44,333 nucleotides of DNA from Paenibacillus tyrphae. Its GTDB lineage: Bacteria > Bacillota > Bacilli > Paenibacillales > NBRC-103111. Numbering within the stretch: the first letter of the stretch is position 1; each line of letters begins with the position of its first letter. Both the position numbers and the translations under genes were made by a program. Shown here one piece after another: positions 15,609 through 24,454 of the stretch. Below the pieces are notes generated by a model that did not search any database, had not been told where the DNA came from, and saw only the letters and a program-made list of their open reading frames with translations. The stretch spans positions 1 through 44,333 of the forward strand of contig NZ_BSDJ01000048.1 in the NCBI RefSeq assembly GCF_027925525.1. Reading direction: 5' to 3'.

Positions 15609-18571
15609 GGCTTGCCCGCTCCTTCCGATGGCTGCTTGATGTCAGGCACTTTCAGCTTGCGCACGATGCTGCCTTGCTTATCGACGAATCCAAATTCCCG
15701 CTGCTTGCGCTTCAGCTCGCTATCGATTTGGAATACCGCCTTTTCGAGCATTTCCCGGTAGTTTTGGTTTTGCAGCACGGTGCGCGTCCAGGCGAAGTTC
15801 AGCTCCCGAGGCGTAAAGTAGCCGCCAGGCACGTTCGGCATTTCCTTGTACCATTTCCATTGATCCAAAATCGCCTTGCTCTCTTTCTCGGGCCACGGCA
15901 GCTTTTTGAACGCTTCGACATTCGCCGTATTCCAGCGGAATTCGACGCCGTTCAGCAGCTCGATCTCGTTACCAAACTGCGACTGCGTCTCGGTCGACGT
16001 CCACCATTTCAGAAACTCCCAGGCATCCTGCCTGCGTTCGGACGAGCGGAAGATCATCCCGGAGGACAGGTTGCCGCCGGACCAGCGGACGACGGTGCCG
16101 TCCTTCCGTTTCATTCCCGGAATCGGGGCGATCTCCCACGACCCGGCCAGCTCGGGCGCGGCGACAAGCAGCTGCATATACGTGTTGTAGTCGGCGATGC
16201 CAACCGGCATATCACCGCTGCGGAAGTGCATGTAAAAGCTCGGCACCTCGGTCGGCAGCCCATATACCGTAAATAGCTCTGTCCACTGCTTGAACGAGTT
16301 GAACGCCTCGCGCGAATTAAGCCCCGAATTCAGCCCGTCTTCCGTATAGAAGGAAGCTCCGTTTTGCAGGAAAATCGGCACATAGTTCAGCTTCGCAAAA
16401 TAAAAATTGTACCCCTTCTGCTGGAGCGTCGGCAGTATCGCGTACAAGTCGTCCCACGTGTCCGGCGGCTTCAACCCGATGCTTTTCAGAATGTCCGTAC
16501 GGTAAAAAAGCACGTTCAGCGCCACGGTCTCGGGCAGCGCGTACACGCTTCCGTCGTAGGTGAACGGAATGAGCGTCCCCGGCTGGAACTGTTCGGACAC
16601 GCTCGCAAAATCGGGAAATTCGCTCAGGTTGACGAGCGAGTTCCGCATCGCGAAATCGGCCGGAGTTCCTTCGGCGATACCGAGAGCGACATCCGGCTCC
16701 CGGCCGGCGGAATTGCTCAAGATGAGCTGACCGGGATTCGGCATCAGGTTGACGTTGACTTTGATCCCCGTCTTCGCCGTAAATGACTCGTCCGCAAGCT
16801 GCTGCATCAGCGCCACGTAATCGCGGCCCCGGTTGACCCATACGTCGATTCCGTCCAGATCGCGTCTGCCGTAATAATGGTAGTTCGGCGAAAACGTGCG
16901 GAAGAAGTTGCCGACCAAGTCGCCGACAACGGTCAGCGTTCCCGATGGCTCGACCGGCCGCTCGGGAGACGAGGAAATAAAGATCCGGTCGAGCGTCAGC
17001 GGCTGACGCCCGAGGCTGTCGATAAACGACGTGATTTTCTCCAGGTTTTGGGCATGCATCTCCGGCGGACGCTTTGACAGCAAATCCGGGCTTTCCGCCA
17101 TGTTCCGCAGATCGAAAATGACCGAGCGCAGCCCTTCCGCACCCTGCAGCGAATTACCGTACAGCCCTTGCAGCCGGTCGACCTGCTCCTGCAGCCGGTC
17201 GGCCAGTGCGCGAAGCTTGCTAGCCACGTCCGGCATCGTTTCCGCCAAGTTCCAATCGCGGTTCTGATCGACCATGTTGCGGTTTTTAATGCCGGTGACC
17301 ATCGCCACCTGACGATTGATCTCCTGGTAGCCGTCCACAATCGATTGGAGCGACTCGCGGACGGGCGTCGTCGGCGACGGAGCGGCGGTCAGTCCGATCC
17401 GGTGCGTCCCTTGGCGGAAATAAAACGCGAACGGCGCGCCCTTGTCGTCCTGCAGCGCCTCCACGCTCCATTTCCGCGAATACGGAAACGGATACGATTG
17501 CAGCTCGCGGAACGGCACCTGGCCGTCGATACGGATTTCCCGGAAGCTGATGACGTCCTTCGTGAAGTTCTGCAAATATTGGAAGTGGATGTAGTACAGT
17601 CCGTCTTTCGGAACGTCGAAGGTCCACTCCGCCGATTGGCCGCCCCGGCTCCAGCGGGCTCCGCCCATCGTGTTGTAGATTTGCCTGCCGTCGGACGCCG
17701 GACTCGCCAGATTGTCGTTGCTCGCCTGAACTTGCACGGAAGGGTCCGATTTGGCGCTCATCTGCTCCGCCTCGACGCTGAGCAGCCAGCCGGGCTCCGC
17801 GCCGTTCGGCAGAGCTTTCCAGTCGGCCGCGGCCTGTTCGTACGCCGGCAGCGGGCGCGGAGCCTTCACGGCGATTTCCGCCAAGGCGAACGAATCGAGC
17901 ACCGACTCCAGCCGGATCGTATGCCGGCCATTGGCCAGCCGGAAGCGAAGCGGGTCGGGGCTCGTAAATTTGGCATCCGTCAGCAAGCGAACGCCCCATT
18001 CGGACAATTCCTGCTGCGACGGCCGGATTTGATCGCCGTGCTCGTTGAGCTTCGGCGGATAGACCGAATCTTTCCATTTGCGCGGGATCTGAATAGTTTT
18101 CGCTTCGAAATAAGGAAACTCGCCATCAACCTTCACCCCGATCTGTACCGGGCCGGACGAGCCTTCGCCGGGCAATACGGTCAATTCGAGCTGGTATAGG
18201 CCGTCCTGCGGCGCGTCGATTTCGTACTCGACCCAGGCTTTTGGCTGCGGTACCTGCACGACGCCGTTCTTCCCTTCCAAGACATCGGCACGCACCGTGA
18301 CGTCCGGGGATGCGCTTTTGTACCGGCTGCCCGGCAGGCGGTCCGCATCGGAGGGCGCATCCTTCCAGCCCTGCTCGTGCCACGCAAGAAGCGTCTGCGA
18401 GTAAAGCGACGCATACGCCTCGGGCAGCTTCCGGACCGGCGGCAGGATGAGCGAGCCGGACCGCTCGCCCTTCGCGGTTCCGCTTTCGAACGGGCCGACG
18501 GCAGGCAGCGCGAGCAGCAATCCGGCAAGCGCAAGCTTCGTAACGGTTACAGTCTTCGTTCCCATCGGCAA
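15605..18571 (-). CDS. Giant extracellular solute-binding protein fused to N-terminal jelly-roll domains
   Basis: The 988-aa protein is about twice the usual 420-550 aa for an ABC sugar-binding protein. A signal peptide covers residues about 1-35, without a lipobox cysteine. Two similar beta-sandwich units follow (YEIDAPQDGLYQLELTVLP near 125; WTFDVPKDGLYYIHFQYLQ near 315), each like a carbohydrate-binding module. A helical linker with coiled-coil character spans about 410-530. A family-1-type solute-binding domain runs from about 560 to the end (PDTWDDLYAILPTLQQKGYN; WEFLKWWTSTETQSQF). It may capture a long polymer and pass cut pieces to permease pair A. Without a lipobox, anchoring could be by an uncleaved signal. 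Confidence 0.87.
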   Translation of the reverse strand: MPMGTKTVTVTKLALAGLLLALPAVGPFESGTAKGERSGSLILPPVRKLPEAYASLYSQTLLAWHEQGWKDAPSDADRLPGSRYKSASPDVTVRADVLEGKNGVVQVPQPKAWVEYEIDAPQDGLYQLELTVLPGEGSSGPVQIGVKVDGEFPYFEAKTIQIPRKWKDSVYPPKLNEHGDQIRPSQQELSEWGVRLLTDAKFTSPDPLRFRLANGRHTIRLESVLDSFALAEIAVKAPRPLPAYEQAAADWKALPNGAEPGWLLSVEAEQMSAKSDPSVQVQASNDNLASPASDGRQIYNTMGGARWSRGGQSAEWTFDVPKDGLYYIHFQYLQNFTKDVISFREIRIDGQVPFRELQSYPFPYSRKWSVEALQDDKGAPFAFYFRQGTHRIGLTAAPSPTTPVRESLQSIVDGYQEINRQVAMVTGIKNRNMVDQNRDWNLAETMPDVASKLRALADRLQEQVDRLQGLYGNSLQGAEGLRSVIFDLRNMAESPDLLSKRPPEMHAQNLEKITSFIDSLGRQPLTLDRIFISSSPERPVEPSGTLTVVGDLVGNFFRTFSPNYHYYGRRDLDGIDVWVNRGRDYVALMQQLADESFTAKTGIKVNVNLMPNPGQLILSNSAGREPDVALGIAEGTPADFAMRNSLVNLSEFPDFASVSEQFQPGTLIPFTYDGSVYALPETVALNVLFYRTDILKSIGLKPPDTWDDLYAILPTLQQKGYNFYFAKLNYVPIFLQNGASFYTEDGLNSGLNSREAFNSFKQWTELFTVYGLPTEVPSFYMHFRSGDMPVGIADYNTYMQLLVAAPELAGSWEIAPIPGMKRKDGTVVRWSGGNLSSGMIFRSSERRQDAWEFLKWWTSTETQSQFGNEIELLNGVEFRWNTANVEAFKKLPWPEKESKAILDQWKWYKEMPNVPGGYFTPRELNFAWTRTVLQNQNYREMLEKAVFQIDSELKRKQREFGFVDKQGSIVRKLKVPDIKQPSEGAGKP

Positions 18572-18590
18572 TCCTCTCCACCTTTAGCCT

Positions 18591-19712
18591 TTATGCGATG
18601 ACCTGCTGCGTATCGCGGTTGAAGAAGAGCGTAAACTTCGGGTTCAGCGTTAGCTCCAGCTTCGTCCCGTCCGCAACGCGCTCGTAGGCGGCCGCCCGCA
18701 TGACGATTTTGTCTTCACCGACCTTGACATGGATGAACCGGTCGGCTCCGACCAGCTCGCTGAAGTACACGTCGCCCCGGATCGGCGCTTCCGTCGGCAG
18801 GCCGAGTCCCGGCACGTCCTCCGCTCGGTGCACGTACTCGGCGCGAATGCCAAGGACGACCGCTTTGTCCACATAGCTTTGCTCCAGCAGCGCCTTGCTT
18901 TTCTCCGGCGACAGGGGGAGCGCAAAACGCGGCGTATCGAACACGAGCCCCCCTTCCTTGCCCAGCCGCAGCCGGCCTTCGAGGAAATTGATCGGCGGCG
19001 AGCCGATGAAGCTCGCAACGAACATGTTGGCCGGTCTCATGTACACTTCTTCCGGAGCCCCGACCTGCTGGATGATGCCGTCCTTCATGATGCAGATGCG
19101 CGTCCCCATCGTCATCGCTTCCGTCTGGTCGTGGGTGACATAGATCATTGTCGTCTCCAGGCGGCGGTGCAGCTCGATAATTTCCGTCCGCATCTGCACA
19201 CGCAGGCGGGCATCCAGGTTCGACAGCGGTTCGTCCATCAGAAACACCTTCGGGTGACGGACGATCGCCCGCCCCAAGGCGACCCGCTGGCGCTGGCCTC
19301 CGGAAAGCTCCCGGGGCTTGCGGCCAAGCAGGTGCTCGATCTCCAGCGTTCTGGCGTTTTGCCTCACCGACGTGTCGATGAGATGCTTCTCCGTTTTACG
19401 GAGCCGGAGCCCGAACGCCATGTTCTCGAACACGCTCATATTCGGATACAGCGCGTAATTTTGAAACACCATCGCAATGTCCCTTTTCTTCGGAGGAACA
19501 TGGTTCACGAGCTCGCCGCCGATGTAAATCTCCCCTTGGGTGACCCGCTCCAGACCCGCCACCATGCGCAGCGTCGTCGATTTGCCGCAGCCGGACGGTC
19601 CGACGAACACCATAAATTCGCCGTCCTCGATATCCAGGCTGACGTCCTTGACGACGAACGGACTGTTTTTGCCGTAGCTTTTGAACAAATGCCGTAGCGA
19701 TACCCCTGCCAT
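18591..19712 (-). CDS. Carbohydrate ABC transporter ATP-binding protein, MsmX/UgpC type
   Basis: The 373-aa protein has Walker A GPSGCGKSTT, Q-loop VFQNYALYPNMSV, signature LSGGQRQR, Walker B VFLMDEP, D-loop SNLDARLR and switch histidine THDQTEA. A TOBE-type regulatory domain follows from about residue 240. It is the only ATPase in the window and so could serve both permease pairs, as MsmX does in Bacillus. The chosen ATG at 19712 has AAGGAG about 11 bases upstream; earlier in-frame codons up to 19763 overlap the cre and promoter region and lack a site. It is the first gene of the operon. Confidence 0.93.
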   Translation of the reverse strand: MAGVSLRHLFKSYGKNSPFVVKDVSLDIEDGEFMVFVGPSGCGKSTTLRMVAGLERVTQGEIYIGGELVNHVPPKKRDIAMVFQNYALYPNMSVFENMAFGLRLRKTEKHLIDTSVRQNARTLEIEHLLGRKPRELSGGQRQRVALGRAIVRHPKVFLMDEPLSNLDARLRVQMRTEIIELHRRLETTMIYVTHDQTEAMTMGTRICIMKDGIIQQVGAPEEVYMRPANMFVASFIGSPPINFLEGRLRLGKEGGLVFDTPRFALPLSPEKSKALLEQSYVDKAVVLGIRAEYVHRAEDVPGLGLPTEAPIRGDVYFSELVGADRFIHVKVGEDKIVMRAAAYERVADGTKLELTLNPKFTLFFNRDTQQVIA

Positions 19713-19765
19713 ACGGATTCCAGCTCCTTTGTGTCGGATTCGCGCACCAAGCATAGAAATCAAAT

Positions 19766-19779
19766 TGATAGCGTTTTCA
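19766..19779. promoter_or_regulatory. cre site (CcpA operator) of the ABC operon
   Basis: TGATAGCGTTTTCA (reverse strand TGAAAACGCTATCA) matches TGWNANCGNTNWCA completely. It covers the predicted transcription start, so CcpA would repress the operon when preferred sugars are present. Confidence 0.75.
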
Positions 19780-19784
19780 TTCGC

Positions 19785-19814
19785 ATTATACCTACATGAT
19801 ACAGGGCGGAGTCG
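19785..19814 (-). promoter_or_regulatory. Promoter of the ABC operon
   Basis: On the reverse strand TCGACT (19809-19814), 18 bases, TATAAT (19785-19790). The perfect -10 and mediocre -35 fit an activated promoter. The AraC-type repeats lie 28 bases further upstream. Confidence 0.65.
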
Positions 19815-19841
19815 AGAAAAGCTTTAGCCGATCTGCCGTAC

Positions 19842-19884
19842 TTTTTGCATTTCCGTTTACACAATATTCCGCTTCTTTTGCACT
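19842..19884. promoter_or_regulatory. Direct repeats, candidate AraC-type operator (ABC operon)
   Basis: Forward-strand TTTTTGCATTTC at 19842-19853 and TTTTGCACT at 19876-19884, with the GCA cores 33 bp apart. The same words at the same spacing occur before the beta-helix gene. About three helix turns apart and upstream of -35, they fit an AraC activator dimer. Confidence 0.55.
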
Positions 19885-19960
19885 CCCTTTCATTTCGCGC
19901 AAATCGGGAGCTTCGTTGCATACAAGGGACGCCCGCCGCCTTTTCCCCCATAATGAGAAC

Positions 19961-19988
19961 AAACGATTCCGCCTATCCGGAACCGTTT
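19961..19988 (-). terminator. Hairpin after the lipoprotein binding-protein gene
   Basis: On the reverse strand an 11-bp stem (AAACGGTTCCG with CGGAATCGTTT, one G-U) is followed by a short T-rich tail. It separates the beta-helix/binding-protein unit from the ABC operon. Confidence 0.6.
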
Positions 19989-19998
19989 GCTTCCTCGC

Positions 19999-21354
19999 TT
20001 ATTTTTTCTTGCTTGCGTAAAAGTCGTCGATCCGTTTCTGCACTTCTTTGTTCACGTGGTCCATCATTTCTTTGGCCGTTATTTTGCCCGCCATGAAGTC
20101 CGGGAACAGCTTCTTGTACTCGGTGTCGTACGGCACCGGGAACTGCGGAATCCATTTTGTAGCCTGCCGACTAATATCCAGAAACACCTTCAGATCGGGG
20201 TCGCTTTTGCTTTTCCCCTCCAGAAATCGGCTCGATTTCATTGCCGTGAGCAGTCCGAGCCGGTTATACAGCGACTCCGCGCCCGCCTCGGTCGAGGTCA
20301 TCCATTTGATGAACGCCCAAGCAGCATCCTTGTCTTTCGCGGCCTTGACGATCGCCAGATTCGAGCCGCCGTTCCACAAGCTCGCTTGCGGCGCCGGTAG
20401 GACGGTCATGTCGAGGTCCGGCTTTGCCTTGCGGAAATCCTTCACATGATTGGATGTCACGATCAGCATGGCTTGCTTTTCCGCTACGAACGGATGCGTG
20501 TTTTTCGGCAGCTCCGCTTTCATTTGCGTATAGGCTTGCTGGTTGATCGTGTCGCGGTTGAACTTGAACATCCAGTCGAGCGCATCGACGATTTTCGGAT
20601 CGTTCAAGCCGACCTTTTTCGTCTCCGGATTCCAGAACGTGGACGGCTCTGCGCCGTTCAGATAGGAGACAAAGAACAAGCCTGACAGATTGCCGTAATA
20701 GAACAGCGGATTATCCCCGGTCATTTCGTACTGCCCGTTTTTCATCACCCAGAACTTTTTGAAAAATTCGTCGGTATCCTTCAGCCCTTGCAGGCTCGGA
20801 ATCGATTTCTCGCCGTACTGGTTCATGACTTTGTTGTTGACGATGAGCGCATACGTCGGATTGGAGTACATCGGAATGCCGTACTGGCCCTTCTCAAACT
20901 GCGGAATTTCATACAGCACCTGCTGGAACAGCGCCTCGGGCTTGTAATCGGGGTCCTGCTTAAAATAAGGCGTCAGCTCCTCGAACAAGCCGTCCATAAT
21001 CCAGCCCGCTTCCAGCCGATTGTTCGTTGCGACATTCGGCGGATTGCCCGCCGCAATCATCGGCTCAAGCTGTCCGAGCACCGGCTTCACCGTAATGTTC
21101 GGGTACGTCTTGTTGAAGTCGGCGATCAAATTTTTCAGCTCCGCCTCGGGCCACGTCGTATTGCCATACTGCCAGACGACCTCGCCTTTGATGGAAGCCG
21201 GATCTGCCGTTGTCGTCTGCGGTCCGCCCTCCGTGCCGGAAGGGCTACCGCCCGGTTCCCCGCCAGAAGCGCTGCATGCCGCTACGATTAGCGAAACCAG
21301 CAGGACCACCATCCAAGCCGCTGCGGAACGCTTGTGACGCTTCAAATTCATCAT
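19999..21354 (-). CDS. Extracellular carbohydrate-binding lipoprotein of an ABC transporter
   Basis: The 451-aa protein has a lipoprotein signal (LIVAACSASGG; cysteine near residue 27) and a family-1 solute-binding fold (YGIPMYSNPTYALIVNNKVM; AAWAFIKWMTSTEAGAESL). Family members deliver oligosaccharides to MalFG-type permeases. It has no permease beside it, so it most likely serves pair B at 7466-9300. The start is the ATG at 21354, with GAGGCGG close by and AAAGGAG further up. It lies 68 bases after the beta-helix gene, in the same unit. Confidence 0.9.
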   Translation of the reverse strand: MMNLKRHKRSAAAWMVVLLVSLIVAACSASGGEPGGSPSGTEGGPQTTTADPASIKGEVVWQYGNTTWPEAELKNLIADFNKTYPNITVKPVLGQLEPMIAAGNPPNVATNNRLEAGWIMDGLFEELTPYFKQDPDYKPEALFQQVLYEIPQFEKGQYGIPMYSNPTYALIVNNKVMNQYGEKSIPSLQGLKDTDEFFKKFWVMKNGQYEMTGDNPLFYYGNLSGLFFVSYLNGAEPSTFWNPETKKVGLNDPKIVDALDWMFKFNRDTINQQAYTQMKAELPKNTHPFVAEKQAMLIVTSNHVKDFRKAKPDLDMTVLPAPQASLWNGGSNLAIVKAAKDKDAAWAFIKWMTSTEAGAESLYNRLGLLTAMKSSRFLEGKSKSDPDLKVFLDISRQATKWIPQFPVPYDTEYKKLFPDFMAGKITAKEMMDHVNKEVQKRIDDFYASKKK

Positions 21355-21422
21355 GGCCGCCTCATGCTCCTTTGTCCGTGATCTGTTGTTCACCGTGCAC
21401 GCTACCAACTCTGCCGCGCGTT

Positions 21423-23798
21423 TTAGGCCAACACTCCGTAGCTGCGCATCGCCTGCTTGAGCCGGTTTACCTCCGCTTCCAGCTCGACGAGCGTCAAGCC
21501 GCTCGTATCGGCGATGCCCGGCAGCTTCCCGATCGGACCGAACGGTATAAATTCGGGAGCGGCAAAAGCAACCGGGCTCGGCACGGATACGCTGGCCGCC
21601 AAGCCGACATGCAGGCGCACTTTGTTGCCGGAAATGCGTACGATGCGGTAGGACTGGCTGCCTGGTTGGATGCGGACCCACTGCCCCGGCTTCAAAGGCG
21701 AAGCGTCGTTGACGACGATGGTCGGGTCGCCGCCGGTGCCTGTCGCCGTTACGCCGGCGAGTGTGCCTGCCGTACCGGTCGCGCTCACCTTGTAGCCGGC
21801 GGCCGTCTGGCCGGAAGTCACGTCTGTGCCCGTGACGAGCACGATCTCTCCATGGTAGAACGTGCCAGCTTCCGGGGGATACGAAGCCACCGTCTTCACC
21901 GGCGGCGCATCCGTCGTCACCGACGGACCGAGGCTCAGCCATAGGCCACCCTGCTTCGACGCGATCAAATTGTTCGTCACCGATACGCCACGGAACGTAC
22001 CGTCCGCCTCGTTGACCCGGATCGAGAACATGCCTTGCGCCTCGTCGTAAGTGTCCGTGATGAAGTTGCCCGAGATGTTCCCTCCTTCGACCGTCGAACG
22101 CAGCAGAATACCGGCGCGGTATGGCTCGTACGCGGGCAGCGCGGGATAATGACCGGCATTTTCAATCACGTTGCCGGTAATCTGGATATTGCGGGAGACG
22201 CCGACCTTCGACGTGCTGCCGATCCGGATGCCCGAGACGGGGGCGTTCTTGATCGTATTGCTGCTGATGACGACATTCGTCATATCGATGTCCTTGACCA
22301 GACCGATGCCGTAAGCCGCATCGTTGAAGGCAGCCCGCTGCGTTCGCTCTTCCTGGAACACGATCGTGTTGCCGGTAATCGTAATGTTCTCGAATGCCCC
22401 CTTCTCTTCCGGGCCGCCGGCGCTCGATACGCCCGTTGTCGTATACCGCTTATGTACGGTATTGGCCAGATGAATCGTATTGCCGGCAATCGTCACATTC
22501 CGGAGCGCGTAATTTTTCCATGGCCATAGCTGGATGCCCTGGTTCGCGTTGCTGAACGTGTTGTTGCTGACCGTGATGTCGCCGTGCTGGTCGGAGCCGT
22601 TCGCCTGAATGTTGACGCCGGTGTAATATCCGTCGCTCACGTTGTTCGAGACGACGCTTTGTCCGCCGTGCGTCTCGATCGCCCCCCGCGCCTTCTGGCC
22701 CGCCGCCGCATAGAACAAACAATTGGACACCGTATGGTTGCGGCCGTTCAAATAGATCGCCGAATTATCGTACCCTGCCGGGTCGTCGCTCTTCGCCATG
22801 ACGAAGCTGAACCGGCAGTTCGTCACCGAAGCGTTATTTCCCCGCTCGTTGTTCATCGTGATCGTGTTGATCCCGCAGGTCGGATCGAACGCGACGTTGT
22901 CGACGAACACGTTCTCGTAATTGTACAGGCCGATCGCGAACTGCCAGAAATACGGGTCCTTCCGGCGCAAATCGACGTTGCACGTCAAATTGTTTTGCGT
23001 ATTCTGATCAACGCGCAGGTCGGAGATGCGGACGTTCCGCAGCGGCACTCCCGACGAAGCGGCCCCGAAAATCATCCCGTAGTCCCCGGCGTTGTCCTTC
23101 ACCTTAATCACCGAAGCGGTCCCTTCGCCTAACACATGGACATTGTCGCGCAAACTGATTTTAGTGCTTCCCGACGGCGATACGATGTACGTCCCCTTCG
23201 GAAGGAACACCGTCCCCCCGCCCAATGCAAACGCGGTATGGATCGCGTTCTGGATGGCTGCCATATCGTCCGTTGCTCCGTCGCCCTTCGCCCCGAACCA
23301 TCTGACATTCAAATACGGCGTCTCTAGCAGCCGCTTCAATCTCGCGCCTGAAGCGGCTACGAGCACCGTGCCCGTGTTGTCCGCCGTCGTGTGGTCGTCC
23401 GGATCGACGATAAAATGACCTTCCTGCCCTTTGTCCGTTACCAAATAGACGAAAGACGCATCCGGCGCCGTCATTGACCGCAGCTCCGCGACCGTTGCAG
23501 GTACGACGTATTGGAGCGCCGCCAGCCGCTTGATCTTCTCGAATAGGCTGTCGGGGTTTCCATACCCGGTTAAGCCGTACACCGACCCGGTCACCGAGCC
23601 GCCGCCATTCCCGCTCGCCGTGCCGAACGCCGCACCGTACATGACCGCCGCCGCTCCGGCTATGCCAAGCGACGCGAGCAGCTTTCGCCGGCTAAGCATC
23701 GGGCCGCCCGGCTGCTGCGGTGACGCGGCGATATCCTGTCCTTGAAGCCGGTCCCCCTTTTGTTCCTCGCCGGGTATCCGTTCTTGCGCTTCCTTCAT
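21423..23798 (-). CDS. Tat-exported right-handed parallel beta-helix protein (pectate lyase 3/polygalacturonase-like)
   Basis: The 791-aa protein has a twin-arginine signal, SRRKLLASLGIAGAA, at residues 36-50. A Pectate_lyase_3-type entry NVRWFGAKGDGATDDM at about 164-179 is followed by many NT-rich coils (VSNNVSDG, ITVSNNTFSN, ITGNTI) to residue about 650. The C-terminal part from about 690 has VRIQPGSQSYRIVRISGNKV and ends in a short helix. Family knowledge points to cleavage of pectin or another uronic-acid polymer; the catalytic acids cannot be assigned by eye. The start at 23798 has GGGGG seven to eight bases upstream. An upstream in-frame start at 23876 would hide the Tat motif deeper and overlap the cre site. 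Confidence 0.82.
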   Translation of the reverse strand: MKEAQERIPGEEQKGDRLQGQDIAASPQQPGGPMLSRRKLLASLGIAGAAAVMYGAAFGTASGNGGGSVTGSVYGLTGYGNPDSLFEKIKRLAALQYVVPATVAELRSMTAPDASFVYLVTDKGQEGHFIVDPDDHTTADNTGTVLVAASGARLKRLLETPYLNVRWFGAKGDGATDDMAAIQNAIHTAFALGGGTVFLPKGTYIVSPSGSTKISLRDNVHVLGEGTASVIKVKDNAGDYGMIFGAASSGVPLRNVRISDLRVDQNTQNNLTCNVDLRRKDPYFWQFAIGLYNYENVFVDNVAFDPTCGINTITMNNERGNNASVTNCRFSFVMAKSDDPAGYDNSAIYLNGRNHTVSNCLFYAAAGQKARGAIETHGGQSVVSNNVSDGYYTGVNIQANGSDQHGDITVSNNTFSNANQGIQLWPWKNYALRNVTIAGNTIHLANTVHKRYTTTGVSSAGGPEEKGAFENITITGNTIVFQEERTQRAAFNDAAYGIGLVKDIDMTNVVISSNTIKNAPVSGIRIGSTSKVGVSRNIQITGNVIENAGHYPALPAYEPYRAGILLRSTVEGGNISGNFITDTYDEAQGMFSIRVNEADGTFRGVSVTNNLIASKQGGLWLSLGPSVTTDAPPVKTVASYPPEAGTFYHGEIVLVTGTDVTSGQTAAGYKVSATGTAGTLAGVTATGTGGDPTIVVNDASPLKPGQWVRIQPGSQSYRIVRISGNKVRLHVGLAASVSVPSPVAFAAPEFIPFGPIGKLPGIADTSGLTLVELEAEVNRLKQAMRSYGVLA

Positions 23799-23861
23799 TG
23801 CAATTCCCCCTAACGGATAGAATGGAAGATCGAAGCAAGCCTTTTGATTAGCCCTCTTATT

Positions 23862-23875
23862 GGTAAGCGTTTTCA
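23862..23875. promoter_or_regulatory. cre-like site before the beta-helix gene
   Basis: The reverse strand reads TGAAAACGCTTACC, one mismatch (last base) to the cre consensus. It lies just downstream of the predicted start, as at the other two cre sites here. Confidence 0.55.
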
Positions 23876-23891
23876 TTCAGCGATTACCGCT

Positions 23892-23897
23892 ATCATA
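23892..23897 (-). promoter_or_regulatory. -10 box of the beta-helix/binding-protein unit
   Basis: TATGAT on the reverse strand without a recognisable -35 box, as expected for an activator-dependent promoter. Confidence 0.45.
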
Positions 23898-23937
23898 GCG
23901 CGGTTGCCGGGCGAAATCTTTGTAGCTTGAATCGTTC

Positions 23938-23980
23938 TTTTTGCATTTCGTGTTGGATATTCGTTCAATTTTTTTGCACT
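23938..23980. promoter_or_regulatory. Direct repeats, candidate AraC-type operator (beta-helix unit)
   Basis: TTTTTGCATTTC at 23938-23949 and TTTTGCACT at 23972-23980. These are the same words, order and 33-bp spacing as at 19842-19884. A further TTTTTGCATTC lies near 24088, in the leader shared with the Sda-like gene. Confidence 0.55.
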
Positions 23981-24105
23981 ACGTTGCATGCGGCATGTTC
24001 TTTATGCAACCCCCATAAAACGGGATTTTCGTCCGAGTCGCAGCTCCAAAAAGCCAATTTGCGCCCTATTTCGATATGATGCAACAATTTTTGCATTCAA
24101 TAAAC

Positions 24106-24156
24106 AACAAAATGTGATGCGATTTGCCACCATGAATACTACAATTTTAGTATAAT
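24106..24156 (+). promoter_or_regulatory. Sda-type promoter with conserved element and dyad (copy 1)
   Basis: AACAAAATGTGATGC (24106-24120), 15 bases, then the perfect dyad ATACTA-N6-TAGTAT (24136-24153) overlapping the -10 TATAAT (24151-24156). The same elements and spacing precede the second Sda-like gene. No good -35 box is visible, and no DnaA box like those of Bacillus sda. Confidence 0.6.
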
Positions 24157-24222
24157 TATGGAATTTCAATTAGGGATTTGGGATAACCGACAGCAACGAA
24201 TCCCAAGGATGGAGGATACCCG

Positions 24223-24426
24223 ATGCGCACACTCAAAGACGATTGGCTCATTCAATGCTACATGGATGCGGTCCACCTTCAGCTCGATCCCGAATTTATC
24301 GATCTGCTGCTAGAAGAAATCCATAGACGTTCGACCGATCCCGCTTTCCGCCGAATGTGGATGGCCGTCTCCCACTCTCTATGGGGGCAAAAGGCTGCGG
24401 CTGGCGCCGTTCTCCATGCGAATTGA
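24223..24426 (+). CDS. Sda-like sporulation histidine kinase inhibitor (copy 1)
   Basis: The 67-aa protein follows the Sda pattern. It has a first helix LKDDWLIQCYMDAVHLQL, a short turn with D-P-E-F, and a second helix FIDLLLEEIHRRS. Sda of Bacillus is 46 aa; it forms a helical hairpin that binds the sporulation kinase KinA and blocks Spo0A phosphorylation when replication is disturbed. This copy has about 25 extra residues (FRRMWMAV onward). The ATG at 24223 has GGAGG about seven bases upstream. A terminator follows at once. Confidence 0.75.
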   Translation: MRTLKDDWLIQCYMDAVHLQLDPEFIDLLLEEIHRRSTDPAFRRMWMAVSHSLWGQKAAAGAVLHAN

Positions 24427-24454
24427 ACCTCGCCATCCTTTTCTTATTTTTCCG

